Origin: Triplophysa rosa
Lineage: Eukaryota; Chordata; Actinopteri; Cypriniformes; Nemacheilidae
DNA length: 64,000 nt
Reading direction: 5' to 3'
Assembly: GCF_024868665.1 (NCBI RefSeq)
Contig: NC_079891.1
Span: forward strand, 16,988,741-17,052,740
Part shown: positions 1 through 12,005 of the stretch, piece after piece
Position numbering within the stretch: the first letter of the stretch is position 1
Layout: each line of letters begins with the position of its first letter
Notes under the pieces: generated by a model
Database searches by the model: none
Told to the model about the DNA's origin: nothing
Seen by the model: only the letters and a program-made list of their open reading frames with translations
Translations under genes and position numbers: made by a program

Positions 1-451
1 AGCATACTAGTTCAGAGGCGGCTGCTTCTGAGTATGTTCAGCATCTTAAAGATTTTGCAACAGGAAAGGTGCCCAGTAACAGCATGAGAATTTTTTTTGC
101 ATTGCATCTTATTTTTATAAACATAAGTCTGTTTACTGCAACTCAGCAGACATTATTCATTACTGCATTCTATGCTATTATTATCAATTAAGCCAGGAAA
201 TGGAGGGACAAAGACGCGTTGATGCAGTAAAATATTCAGCATATTTCAACATTGTTTTACTTTGCCTTTTGTCTCTAGAGTAATAAAGCATTTGGCGACT
301 GAATCGTATGTGGAATGGTCAACCAATTTTTTCTACTCCCTTCTCTCCATCCATCATTCTGAATCCAAACACAGTCCAGCCTATATAATTTTCACGACTT
401 CCCTTGTCAACCATGTGTTTATGGACATGCTATCAGGGTAGTGCAAGCCGG

Positions 452-2367
452 TAAAGGTGCCACGTGTGAGATTTAGAAGGATCTATTGACATAAATGCAG
501 TATAATACACATAACTATGTCTTCAGAGACCTTACACAATGAAGGCATATGTTTTTTTTTACCTTAGAATGAGCAATTTCTATCTACATACACCGCGGGT
601 CCCCTTACATGGAATGCGCCATGTGGTTTCTACAGTAGCCCTAAACAGAAAAACTGCTATACAGAGCGCGTTTCGTAATTGGGTGTTTCTGCAACTGCTG
701 GCACTTTTAAGTCCCAGCTGCAGTGAAATTTTAGATTTATGTCCAAATTTGTCATATGCCGCTTTATAAATATATTTACACTGTCATCACACACCTTGAA
801 AAAATATAATTAATGATTGATTGGTGTGGTTTAATATAAAATGATATAGCATTTATAGGTTCAAACACCGTTTTTGTTCATGTCCCACAAATCTAGTCAC
901 AATATTAGGATATGTTAAATAAGCTAATTGAATGACAATTTGACATTATTTCAAATGGAATTGTTTAATACATATTAATTTACAGCATTGTAAATGTTTT
1001 TGTATATTTTACTGATCATTTTTATAATTTTATGAAGTAAATGTACCTGTCCCATACTTTTGAGCCTTTACCGCAACAATGAAAAAAAGGCTTTTATAAT
1101 GAAGTTTTATCAAAGACAAACAAGTCTAGTTTCTATGGAAACAGAAATGACCACATGAGCACATTGCTGACAGATTAGGCCACCTCACTACCTCACTCAC
1201 AAGATCCCAAAAATATAAGGTAAATATCATCTTTTCTGTGTCAGTGTTTATTAGCTGTATCTCGTTTCGGAAGGCTGCGTACTTCGGAGGTCTCATTTGA
1301 AGCCTGCTACGTCATCGAGGCTGTCCCGTTTCATAAAAGCAGGTAGGACACTCCGTATGCACCCTTCTAATGCGACCTACTTTCACGAGAATTTGGAGGA
1401 CATGTGAGGTGTATCCTTCGTTGCTAGAGATAACCCACAATTCTTTGCATCGGCTAACGTCTGTTATTTGAATAAATGGCAGCAGCTGCACCTTCAATGA
1501 AATATTTGGTGTTTAAAGGTTAACAGTTTACAAATTTGTGTCACGTTTTTTTAATCTTAGCAGGCATATGTAGTAAATAGGTTTACAAGTGTTCAGTGAT
1601 TTTTAAACGTTTTAAAACTGTAAGGTAAAAAATGGTGCATTTGTTTGAACTCTTTTGGCATTGTTTAGGGCAGAAAGTAACCAACTTTTTACCTCTTAAA
1701 ATCATGTAGAAATAATTTTAATTAATTTGACAGGTGTGCGAGCTGCAACGTGTTGTCATAGCAATGTGGTACTTCCTGTTTCCTTTTCTGCCAGTATGTC
1801 CTACGAAGGACATCTCCTTTAATTCTAAGTTGAGGATTCTCTGGAGGACACAAGGACACAGCCTTATGAAATGAGACACAGCTATTGTGTGTCCTTACCA
1901 TACAGCTTAGTAATTCTGTACTTTGAACTACATTTTGAAAATAAATGTATATTACTGTTTAATTCATGTATATTAAGATGCTAAGAGTCAAAACTAATGT
2001 AGTAGACCTTACTAGCTGCTAATTAGCTGCAATATTAGCAAAAATGTAATTTCCGCAGCACATTTTCAAGGTTTCCTGTATATTAAATTACAAATATAAA
2101 AATAAACATGTTCCAGTTTAAAATATGAATGACTCCATGCAATTTTGTTGACCTTATAATATGTATTTCAGACTCTGATGATTAAAATTAAAATTCACAG
2201 AAACACCCAATTATGTTATCTCCTTCGACAAGAAAAGCGAACATGTATCCTGTGTCAGCCAAAGTAGTGCTTCGAATGGGAGGGATAAGCGGTGGACTGA
2301 GCCGTTGGTTGCAATTCGCAACACCACCACTAGATGCCGCTAACATCTGCACACAGAACCTTTAAAG
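452..2367 (+). repeat. Dispersed repeat family A, copy 1, split by an insertion
   Basis: The two halves (452 to about 676, and about 2213-2367) together match the copies at 54251-55607 and 58131-58478. They share the blocks GATCTATTGACA, TACATACACCGCGGGTCC, CTGTGTCAGCCA and the terminal CCTTTAAA. The middle 1.5 kb is a separate element. The family has inverted ends (TTTAAAGGTCC / GGACCTTTAAA) and no coding frame. Class unknown. Confidence 0.75.
677..2212 (+). mobile_element. 1.5-kb inverted-repeat element inserted in repeat A
   Basis: The boundaries show a 15-bp inverted repeat, AATTGGGTGTTTCTG at 677-691 and its reverse complement at 2198-2212. The AATT at the outer edge is palindromic and may be the target duplication. 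Deleting the segment restores an unbroken repeat A. No transposase frame is present, so it is non-autonomous. Confidence 0.7.
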
Positions 2368-3147
2368 CGCCATCATGCATATCGTCGCCTTGGAATTATA
2401 AGGTTCTATCTAAGTTTTTGCATTTCATATAGCAAAAATGATATGAGGAACAAATCTCTGTTATACATGAAAAAGTCAGAAACCCTAAATGTATTCCAAA
2501 TGTACAATATCAACATTTTCTGAAATTTGTAAATGCTTTTTTTTTGGAACAGGTCAAACGCAGATAGAAACTTTTGATTCTGAAAAATCACTTTCGGTTT
2601 AGAATTATAAGGTTCCATCTGCAAAACATTCATTAAAGCAATACATTTTCAAGCAACACAAACAATTTACTTATAATTGTTGTTAAAAGATGAAATTAGT
2701 GTATATAATGTGTAAAAAAGGTACATTTGTTTTTTTATGACACATTTCATATTTTAGGATGTTTTTTTCTTGTTCAAGTTAAGCATAAAATGCCGTGCTA
2801 ATTGTTGTATCTAAATGTTTTATCCACAAAAGGTGGGACAGGTAAAATTACTTTTTAGAGATGAGTATGGCTGAAATAACATAATAATGCTTATTGTTGT
2901 AATTAAAGGGAACCCGGTGTATAGAGAGATGCATGGCTTAATGCGTTGTAATAGCCTTACACTACTAGCATTTGTCGTTAGAAACACATCAAATATTTAC
3001 AGCTCTTAAAAAACCCTAAATGTAATACTCATTTTAACCTAAGGAGGCCGCCATGTTCTTTTTCGATGACGTAAACTGGTTGCACGCACAGCTAAACTAA
3101 ACACCCACACACTAATCAGTTTTTCAGTAAATATAAGGTTCTATAGG

Positions 3148-3150
<3 letters not shown>

Positions 3151-3207
<57 letters not shown>
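3151..3207. repeat. (TA)n microsatellite
   Basis: Nearly uninterrupted TA dinucleotides next to the element starting at 3211. Confidence 0.95.
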
Positions 3208-3210
3208 TAA

Positions 3211-4157
3211 GGGCTGTCAACGTTAACGCGTTAACGCATGCGATTAAATTTTTCAAATTAACGCGTGAAAAATATTTAACGCAATTAACGCAGCATCCGT
3301 TTGTTTGGACATCCCTTGTCTAGCGTTACATTATGTAATCACGCTCTTATTCGTGTACAGGCTTTTAAACCACTTAAGCGCGATTTGAAACAGTTGCTTT
3401 GACGCGTTCAATGAAGATAGACAGCTTCTAAACTGTGGGACGCGGCAAAACGCAACGCGAGGTCCAGTCTGGTGTAAACAGTCATGGGCTGAAGGCTGCG
3501 TCCGTGAATCTCTGTCAGACAGCGCATCCGTGTTAAGTTCTCTTTCGTGCTTGAATGGATAAAACCATACAAGATTATGTCAGAAAGCCCGTTTTGTCGA
3601 GCATTTTCTTAAGCAAGCCTTCAAAGTGTAAAATAAAATCTTAAATGAATGCAAAGAGTTGTGAAAATGGGAGTGCGGTGACGGTCAGATCTGCGTACTG
3701 AGACAGCTCTTAAAGGGGCCACGTTCTTAAACGTGCTGCTGTGACTCCTGTCACTAATGTTAATCAAAGAACAAAATAAAAGAAGAAATCAATGTGATTT
3801 TGTAGCTTTAATGAGAATTCTTCTGCATTTAATTGATAATTTAGCATTAAAGACTGTAAAGTGTTTGAGAACTTCCTTCAATTTCTGTATATTTCATGAT
3901 AGCTCTCAATTATATTGTTGAATGGCTATAGTTAATGTTAAAATAATCAATTTAATAGAGACATCAGTTACAGTACTAATATCAAAATGTTTTCTTTCAT
4001 TAATAAAATGACGCTGTTAAAGAAATATGTTGTTTCTACATCAATTTGAAGATTAAATGTGAAATTATTCAAATGTAAAAGTATATTTTAAAATATTATT
4101 GTTATGTGTGATTAATCGTGATTAATCACATTAATTTTTTTAATCGTTGACAGCACT
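3211..4157 (+). mobile_element. Non-autonomous DNA element (GGGCTGTCAACG ends)
   Basis: Starts GGGCTGTCAACG and ends with its inverted counterpart CGTTGACAGC. Both subterminal regions are rich in TTAA and ATTAATC palindromes. No coding frame. It resembles widespread hAT-like fish repeats, but the class is an inference. Confidence 0.6.
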
Positions 4158-4165
4158 AATATATA

Positions 4166-4194
4166 CACTCACCTAAAGGATTATTAGGAACACC
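4166..4194 (+). repeat. Left terminal inverted repeat of the Tc1 element
   Basis: 29 bp, exact reverse complement of 5358-5386, preceded by TA at 4164-4165. Confidence 0.97.
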
Positions 4195-4313
4195 TGTTCA
4201 ATTTCTCATTAATGCAATTATCTAATCAACCAATCACATGGCAGTTGCTTCAATGCATTTAGGGGTGTGGTCCTGGTCAAGACAATCTCCTGAACTCCAA
4301 ACTGAATGTCAGA

Positions 4314-5354
4314 ATGGGAAAGAAAGGTGATTTAAGCAATTTTGAGCGTGGCATGGTTGTTGGTGCCAGACGGGCCGGTCTGAGTATTTCACAATCTGCT
4401 CAGTTACTGGGATTTTCACGCACAACCATTTCTAGGGTTTACAAAGAATGGTGTGAAAAGGGAAAAACATCCAGTATGCGGCAGTCCTGTGGGCGAAAAT
4501 GCCTTGTTGATGCTAGAGGTCAGAGGAGAATGGGCCGACTGATTCAAGCTGATAGAAGAGCAACTTTGACTGAAATAACCACTCGTTACAACCGAGGTAT
4601 GCAGCAAAGCATTTGTGAAGCCACAACACGCACAACCTTGAGGCAGATGGGCTACAACAGCAGAAGACCCCACCGGGTACCACTCATCTCCACTACAAAT
4701 AGGAAAAAGAGGCTACAATTTGCACGAGCTCACCAAAATTGGACAGTTGAAGACTGGAAAAATGTTGCCTGGTCTGATGAGTCTCGATTTCTGTTGAGAC
4801 ATTCAAATGGTAGAGTCAGAATTTGGCGTAAACAGAATGAGAACATGGATCCATCATGCCTTGTTACCACTGTGCAGGCTGGTGGTGGTGGTGTAATGGT
4901 GTGGGGGATGTTTTCTTGGCACACTTTAGGCCCCTTAGTGCCAATTGGGCATCGTTTAAATGCCACGGCCTACCTGAGCATTGTTTCTGACCATGTCCAT
5001 CCCTTTATGACCACCATGTACCCATCCTCTAATGGCTACTTCCAGCAGGATAATGCACCATGTCACAAAGCTCGAATCATTTCAAATTGGTTTCTTGAAC
5101 ATGACAATGAGTTCACTGTACTAGAATGGCCCCCACAGTCACCAGATCTCAACCCGATAGAACATCTTTGGGATGTGGTGGAACGGGAGCTTCGTGCCCT
5201 GGATGTGCATCCCACAAATCTCCATCAACTGCAAGATGCTATCCTATCAATATGGGCCAACATTTCTAAAGAATGCTTTCAGCACCTTGTTGAATCAATG
5301 CCACGTAGAATTAAGGCAGTTCTGAAGGCGAAAGGGGGTCAAACACCGTATTAG
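4314..5354 (+). CDS. Tc1/mariner-family transposase, 346 aa
   Basis: Cut-and-paste transposase acting in the nucleus on the element's own inverted repeats. Residues 1-110 carry two helix-turn-helix segments (SISQSAQLLGFSRTTISRVY near 24-43, then a basic second HTH). The catalytic domain has D155 in WSDESRF, D246 in QQDNAPCH and E283 in SPDLNPIEHLW. Ninety residues separate the two Asp residues and 36 separate D246 from E283, so the triad is DD36E rather than the common Tc1 DD34E. A Gly-rich loop (QAGGGGVMVWG) sits near 189-198. The length is normal for the family, with no frameshift or stop. The start ATG lies 148 bp inside the left terminus. Confidence 0.96.
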   Translation: MGKKGDLSNFERGMVVGARRAGLSISQSAQLLGFSRTTISRVYKEWCEKGKTSSMRQSCGRKCLVDARGQRRMGRLIQADRRATLTEITTRYNRGMQQSICEATTRTTLRQMGYNSRRPHRVPLISTTNRKKRLQFARAHQNWTVEDWKNVAWSDESRFLLRHSNGRVRIWRKQNENMDPSCLVTTVQAGGGGVMVWGMFSWHTLGPLVPIGHRLNATAYLSIVSDHVHPFMTTMYPSSNGYFQQDNAPCHKARIISNWFLEHDNEFTVLEWPPQSPDLNPIEHLWDVVERELRALDVHPTNLHQLQDAILSIWANISKECFQHLVESMPRRIKAVLKAKGGQTPY

Positions 5355-5357
5355 TAT

Positions 5358-5386
5358 GGTGTTCCTAATAATCCTTTAGGTGAGTG
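5358..5386 (-). repeat. Right terminal inverted repeat of the Tc1 element
   Basis: 29 bp, exact reverse complement of 4166-4194, followed by TA at 5387-5388. Confidence 0.97.
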
Positions 5387-5408
5387 TATATATATATGTG
5401 TGTGTGTG

Positions 5409-5608
5409 TAACAATGTTCACAGCAAGGAAGAAGGAGGAGGGAACCGGTGAACAAAACTTTAATAAAATAAACAAACAATAAAACGAAAGTAAAATGCCG
5501 GCAGCTCCCTCATGGTCGACTGCCAGTCACACATAATAAAACATAACGTAAAGTCCAGGCCTGGTTCTCTCTCGTCCTTTACTGTTGTCCGCTCCTCCTT
5601 TTATATAA
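5409..5608 (-). mobile_element. Truncated copy of the solo LTR found at 39854
   Basis: In reverse orientation it matches the 3' half of the LTR at 39854-40134 (GAACCGGCGAAC-like block, poly(A) region, GGCAGTCGAC block), starting at the TGTAAC end and fading out near 5608 around a TATA-like sequence. Confidence 0.65.
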
Positions 5609-6912
5609 TGCTAAAAGAAGAAAGAAAATAAAGACGCTATTTGGTGTATTTTCCTACATTTTAATATTGTTTGTCAGAAACAACACAAACATGCATATTA
5701 ATAACCAAAATCATTTCGAATTTATCATATACACGATGTTTTAGCCATTATACAATGCATTTTATCCAGATTTTGACTTTTTGATGTTGATTTAACAACA
5801 TCAGTAGCCTAACGTTATTGTCTTCTCTCCCTCAGTCATTAGCTGACGGGGGATAATATTCACGAGTGTTCTAATACAGAATAAATAACCAAACCGCAAG
5901 CATTATTATTGTGTTTATCAGTATATTCTCATAATGTATAAAGTATACGATTGGATGCTGATGTCTTAAATAGTCTTAAATGTCTCAAAGGCGGTAGTTT
6001 AAAGCTATGATTTAATGCAGGCTCACCTTGAACAGACGTCTAATACTGAACGCGTTCTTCTTTTATTGCTGGCTTGTGTCAAGAAGACATACCGCCACCT
6101 ACTGTCCCTGTGTGTTTGTATATCTGATCTTATGTTTTACATGTCATATTTTACTGTTATGGAAAACGTGTGTGCTTCTCAGTTGCGAAAGAGAACAGAT
6201 TTAGGTCGCAACCATTTGACATAACGGATTCTGACGCAAAAAATGGTGTAAAAATATTTTTTCAAAGTTTATGAATACTGTGACAGTTACACTGTTTTTT
6301 TATTTCACAATTATAAAGTCAATGCCATTGTTCATATATTAAGCCATACATCGCTCTATACCCAGAGATCCTTTTAAGACTCTTGAAGTTGTTGACTACT
6401 TGGCATTAATTGCATTATGAGAGTCTATGTAAACACGGGTATTAGGAAGCTAGCGCTGCTGGCTAGTGTTGTGTCTATAAATATAAAAAAATAATCTCCT
6501 CAACAAAACCTAAAACAAAACAAAAAATAATGTTGTTTGAACTGCTCTAGTTGACAAGAGTATCAATAAAACAGTCAAACTTGAGGTTTCTTTTAAACAT
6601 TGTTTTGTGTTGCACTGTTTCCTCAGATATTCCCCCGTCACTGAGCAGTCCGGTCACATGACAAAGAAAGCTGTGCCAGATTGGTCCTCTTGTGTGCATT
6701 CAAAGTGCTGATTGGTTCGCAGATAGAACGTTTTAGCACCAAATTATAATTCGATTTTGTAGACAGAACCTTTTTTTCATAAAAAAGTGCCAAAATGCAC
6801 GCATTTAAAAAAACAAACATGGCATAATGTAAATATGTTGTCACAGAATAAGAATATGTAAATAATTCAATTTTGACCCAAATGTCAGATAGAACCTTAT
6901 AATTCTAAGGCG

Positions 6913-8968
6913 ACGTATGGTAATATTTAAACAATCTCACAGAAATTCTTAACTATTTTAAGAGGTGAATTCGAATAAATAAAATCATATGATTGTTATT
7001 ATTATTTTAGTATTAATAAATAATTATTTTGTTTTGTATTCGTTCTGCATTATTCAAATGTTTTAGTACGATTTGCTCCAGTGATGTAAGGGTTAGGGGA
7101 GGGGCTTCAGTATTGTTTTTTTCCAATTATCGTTTGTATGATTCACATCATACAAATTCATATAGGCACCTCGAAAAATAGTTAATGAATTAATGTGAGA
7201 TCAGGTTGTAATATGTGTGTACTGTGTATAAAAATTCTGCACCACTTCCTTAGTAAAATTAGTCATCAAATGAATTATAAAATAGTAAACGTAGTAGCCA
7301 TGTTTTTGTTATGTGTTTTTGTACCATTTGTACCAATTTTTAATCATGTTATGTGGTTAATATGTAAACATGTAAATGTCATGGTGAGATCATACAAACG
7401 TGTGATTACTGTGGTTTTACTACAGTTTTTTTTATAAGGTAAACTCAGATGTATGTGATACTACTCCCTGCCATTAACAATGATAAACAACAGAAATAAC
7501 AGTGACATTAAAAAATATATGTTTGTTTCATAGTATAGCATCAAGATATTGCATTAATAAAACTGAGGTTCCTTTTAACACCAGAGAGGAGAAACTGTAA
7601 AGGGCCCAGTTTAGGCCACAGCAGCCCGTCCAGCCTGAAGATGGATGGCTGTGTTAGTGGCACTTTGATTAACAGTTCCATCCGGGCTTTGGCTGGTGGC
7701 TCACCAGTCTGGAGTTGCTCCAAGGAGACCCCACCAGCCCAGCTTTGCCTAAACAGGCAGGGCCTCTGCTGATGACTGCAGTGGCAGGAAAATCCATCTT
7801 CCTGCATCGAGCCTCAAATCATACGGGCCCTGATTGAGGATTTAGTGCATGTTCTGATGAATACATGCGCAAACACACTCATCATTTTCTCTTTCACGTA
7901 AATGACATCTCATCTCAATGCAATGTTGATGGAGTCGTTGCTACTGGTGTGCGCTGCAGAACATCATTCAGCTCTCCTTCTGTTGATTATACCATTATGC
8001 GGACAATAAAGGAAGTGTGGTGATGAAAATAAAAGATAGCTTTGAGCGGGATTCTACTTATGGTGCACTCCAGAAAGCACTACATTAAATACATATATGA
8101 GATAAGCATACGTGTTTACTGTCAGCTGGCCAATGGTAGGAAGAGAGTTTAAAATGAGAGAATAAGACCGTAAGACAGAAGCAGGAAGATAGAGGAAAGA
8201 GAAGAGGAGAAGTTCTTGTGCTCGTGGGGAGTCCCACATTATTTGCGTTGACTCCTTGCTGAACTCGGCTCATTAATCCCAATTTCACAGTGAGCCAAAC
8301 AGTTGGTGACTGTGAGAGCACATATGCACTCTGATGCTCTTTATTAGCACGTCTGCATGGTAGATAAAGTGTGCTTAAGGGTCTGGAAACAAGGGTTCCA
8401 ATTTACCAATAATCTTCTTTGCACCATCTGAAGGTTTGAGCTGGATACTTTTTGTGGGTTGTGAAACAAATTTGTCTACAACACCTTTAGAAGTGCTTGT
8501 TGGACCACTTGTAAATTTATATTTTATTTATTCTTATTATCATCAGGAAATTGGCTTTTTATTGATAGCGGAACGTATTTATTCCATGACCGTTCTTCAG
8601 CAAACCTTTATCTCGTGGGAATTATGTTCTGTTAAAAATGCGACCCAGTCAGTGAATACCCAGCTAAAGTCTTTTTTTGTGATTCATTGTATTCTACATA
8701 AAATCATCCTATACAATATAAAGAACATTCTGTGTTGAATATTGACTGAGTAAGACCATGTCAAAATTGTAGAGATTAATGGTTGAAATCAAACTTTGAT
8801 GCTCATTATATCAGAATTAGATTTTGAAACAATAGCCTGAATTTATTTTACAGACTGGGTCAAAAATGTTCTTAAAGGTGTGTTTGATGTGAGAATCCTT
8901 TTTAGGAGACTCCCTTCTGCAATACTATAACATCTGGGATTCTAAATGTCTAACAATTACGAAATTTA
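6913..8968. other. Gene-free AT-rich region with a GC-richer block
   Basis: No exon or transposase frame seen. The stretch 7560-7830 is more GC-rich, non-repetitive in this window and without a convincing frame. It could be conserved non-coding DNA. At 8736-8830 there is a short repeat shared, in reverse, with 26825-26905. Confidence 0.5.
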
Positions 8969-8969
8969 T

Positions 8970-9930
8970 TAAAGCTGCAAGCAGCGATGATCGGGCCCTC
9001 GCGCAAAAGTGCAACCGCAACCCTGTGACATCACCACCCGTCGGCCTCAGGAACAGTGAACGGTGGGCAACGTGCATATGGGAGTTACATTATAGATTTT
9101 TCCGTGCCATATTCCCTTTTGCCAGCTGGTGGTGCTATGACTATAAGTGAACACTGACGTGGATATGTGTTCAGGCCAGCACTCTTATCAAACATATGAA
9201 GTGTGAGGCCGGTCGGACATTGCATGCCTGAGTTACTATAGCTTCCTGTTTCATGGCGAAACATCAAACTGTGTCAGGCAGCCAAGGACACGCCCCTCAA
9301 CGAAAAGTCAGGAACTTGCAATGTATCATCACAAAGGTCTGAAGATCATGCTGGCCAAATATGATGCTGACCTGTTTGAATCTCTATGAGGAGTTAATCA
9401 CAGTTTAAAACATGCCACTTCCTGTTTCCTGCAGGTGGCGCTATAACAGTATCTGAAAATTACCATGTAGATGTCTTCAGGCCAGGACTTTTATCAAATG
9501 TGTGATGTCTGGGTGAAGTCTGGGGCCTGTTGAACATTGTAGGCCTGAGTTACAACAACTTCCTGTTCATGGCGAAACGCCAAACTTTGGCAGGCCGCCA
9601 GGGTCACGTTCCCCCATGAAAAGTCAGGATCTCTTTTGCTTCGCAAAGGCCTTAAAATGAGAATGACATGAAGATGATGTTGATCGGATTAAAACTCTAG
9701 GAGGAGTTCATTAAAGTACGACGACTGGAAATTGAAACAAATTACAAAATTGCACAGGAAATCAAAAATCACGGACTTCCTGTTGGGTTTAGAGATATGC
9801 TCCAAGAGACTTTTCTGAATAATTCGGGGTGTTCTATGAGCCCACCAAATTTGGTGCATGTACGTTTTGCGTAGTGGCCTGGGCAGTTCTAGGTGGCGCT
9901 AGCAAGCCATTTTGCCACGCCTAATTTTGA
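8970..9930 (+). repeat. Dispersed repeat beginning AAAGCTGCAAGCAGCGATGA
   Basis: About 1 kb with internally repeated phrases (CTTCCTGTTTC..GGCGAAAC, GGTGGCGCTATAACAGT, AGGCC..CAGGA). This start is a known high-copy fish repeat as I remember it. No coding frame. Confidence 0.6.
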
Positions 9931-9939
9931 AACCCATAT

Positions 9940-10131
9940 CAGTGGTTCTCAAACTGGGGGCATTTTATGAAATATAGAAATGTATCATATATTTTATGCA
10001 GTCAAAAATCAGAAACATAAGACCAGCATTGTATGTTTTTGGTACAATTAAAATTCTAAGTTTAAAATTTGGGGGGCCACAAAGCGATGCACTAAAGGGG
10101 GCCTTACAACAAAAAAGTTTGAGAACCACTG
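9940..10131 (+). mobile_element. Short hAT-type MITE (CAGTGGTTCTCAAAC ends)
   Basis: 192 bp with ends CAGTGGTTCTCAAACT and AGTTTGAGAACCACTG, perfect 16-bp inverted repeats typical of hAT MITEs. No clean 8-bp target duplication is visible. Confidence 0.85.
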
Positions 10132-10906
10132 GGCTATGCAATACATTTTTGTAATACCCATTAGTGTTGTGGTACAGTTTTTGTGTAGCATGATCTAACC
10201 AATGACCGGCATGCATTATTAGCTGTTTAGACATTTTGAAAGTAACACCTTTTGTCCACCACAGGAACAGGAAGTCTTTTGAAATTTCGAGTGACATGGT
10301 GGTGGGTAGAGGTCTAGAGGATGACAACACTAAACATACAACTTTTCTGTACCTAACACTCATACAAGCACAGTGTTTATGTTTCTATTGGAAGTTACAA
10401 AACCCATTCAAAAGTCATAGTTAGAATGGGCATGCCACTTGTTATTGTGCCATGTGCAACCCTTTCTCCAAAACCAATATGTTCCCAGATGGGAATTGAG
10501 GTCATAGATTTGTTAGGTGGCCAGAGAGCCACTCCTCACCCAGTGGCCATGCATGTGCGTCATTTCATTTTCATTTTGTTTACTCGCTGTCATTTCCCCT
10601 CTTTCACACTGGAAAGGAATGAAAGCAGCATTCCTAATATCCATGACTGCAAATGTGTACAGTAATCAATTAGCTTAGCTTGCAGGAAGCACCATTCTCC
10701 ATCACACAGTGAGGAGACAAACTAGTGGTCCCCTGGAGATTTCCTGATTGCATTTATAAGAGTAACTAGGCCATTTTGCATTTTTTTCTTTGATGTATAG
10801 CCTTGCAAATACAAACTTTTGTTCCTTATTTGCTGGACTATAAGGCTCTCGTGTGCATTTGTTTATCATTGTCCATAACTCTGCTGTGATTCGATTTCAG
10901 GTCGAC

Positions 10907-11085
10907 ACACTCTTAAAAATAAAGGTGCTTAAAAGGTTCTTCACAGCGATGTCATAGAAGAACCAAAGTTCTTTAAAGAACCGTTTTCTTACTTTTTTAT
11001 TATCTGAAGAATCTTTTTTGCTACGAAGAACCTTTTGTGAAATAGAAAGCATCGAAGAACCTTTTGAAGCACCTTTTCGAGTGTA
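10907..11085 (+). mobile_element. Palindromic MITE (AAGGTTCTT family), copy 1
   Basis: Ends ACACTCTTAAAA and its inverted partner, with repeated AAGGTTCTT / AAGAACCTT inside that could fold into a long hairpin. Related copies are at 47176 and 48674. Confidence 0.8.
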
Positions 11086-11624
11086 GTCGATTATAGTGGA
11101 GTATTGTGTATTCTGTTATCTGTAGACCTGATGAACAATATGTGAACACTATACAACAAATAATACTTTTTGGTGCAACTCCCACCTTTTCTTATTCATT
11201 CACTATAATGCACATTAACGGTGTGTTAGTTGAACATGAGCAGTGTGCAGTGTGTATGTGCCCTGTTAATGGAGGCCTAAGGCTTTTTCCTGCAACACAA
11301 CACAAATCTACTTTTCAAGTCTTGATTCACTTTTAAAGTTCATTATCGTCTATAAATCAGTCTGACCTTTTAAAGGGAGCCTTCATTGCTTTGTTTGAGT
11401 AAAACACTACAGAAAGCACTAGGCAGATTGATTTATAGAGTTTCTGTTCATTCTCAAGTTCTAATGACAACAATCAGACAGCTTACCTGGAGATCAGTTT
11501 GCTTGTTTTATTTGAACCTGCCATATCATAGAAACCGATGTCCTTTGGGTTCGTAGCTTGTGGTATAGTGTTCTAAACAAGCAAATAATGAATGAATCTG
11601 AGTGACATGGATGAAGCCTGAGCT

Positions 11625-12005
11625 TTAAAGAGACCCCAAAATAGAAGTTCTGTCAGGAATTACTTACCCTCAATTTGTTCTAAACTTTGTTGAATACAAA
11701 GAAAGATATTTGGTAAAATGTGAGCAACTGAGATTTCTGTGGCACCATTGAATACCATAGTAGAAATAATTATTGTATATATTCTTTTGTTCTGTTGAAC
11801 ACAAAAGATGATATTTTGAAGAATTTAGCCAAACAAACAGTTCTGGCACCTTTGACAACCTTTTTAATGGTAATCAGTGATGCCCCAGAAATGTCCGTTG
11901 CTAATATTCTTCAAAATATTTTTCTCTGTTCAACAGAACAAAGAAATTTATACAGATGTGAAATTCATGACAGAATTTTCATTTTTAGGTGAACTATCCC
12001 TTTAA
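11625..12005 (+). mobile_element. Palindromic MITE (GGGATAGTTCACC family), copy 1
   Basis: The right end TTTTAGGTGAACTATCCCTTTAA is intact in type and the left end has diverged. The interior repeats GAAGATATTTTGAAGAA in both orientations. Four more copies occur at 21987, 28268, 39211 and 51391. Confidence 0.8.

Larger units (their letters stand above)
4166..5386 (+). mobile_element. Intact Tc1/mariner transposon (DD36E type), 1221 bp
   Basis: Perfect 29-bp terminal inverted repeats (4166-4194 and 5358-5386, starting CACTCACCTAAAGG) are flanked by TA dinucleotides, the Tc1/mariner target duplication. The element contains one uninterrupted transposase frame. It sits in a TA-rich stretch beside a second DNA element and within a larger 4.5-kb inverted-repeat element. 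Identical ends and an open frame suggest recent insertion. Confidence 0.96.
2384..6912 (+). mobile_element. 4.5-kb inverted-repeat element with nested insertions
   Basis: The left end (CGTCGCC..GGAATTATAAGG) and right end are near-perfect inverted repeats of about 30 bp. The motif ATAAGGTTCTATCTG or variants recurs inside in forward orientation on the left (2398, 2606, 3133) and in reverse on the right (6719, 6759, 6886). No transposase frame of its own survives. It contains a TA microsatellite, a DNA element at 3211-4157, the Tc1 element and an LTR fragment at 5409-5608. Confidence 0.6.

Noticed and set aside
8436..8738. 100-codon plus-strand frame
   Set aside because: AT-rich, low-information hydrophobic composition; no splice or family evidence.
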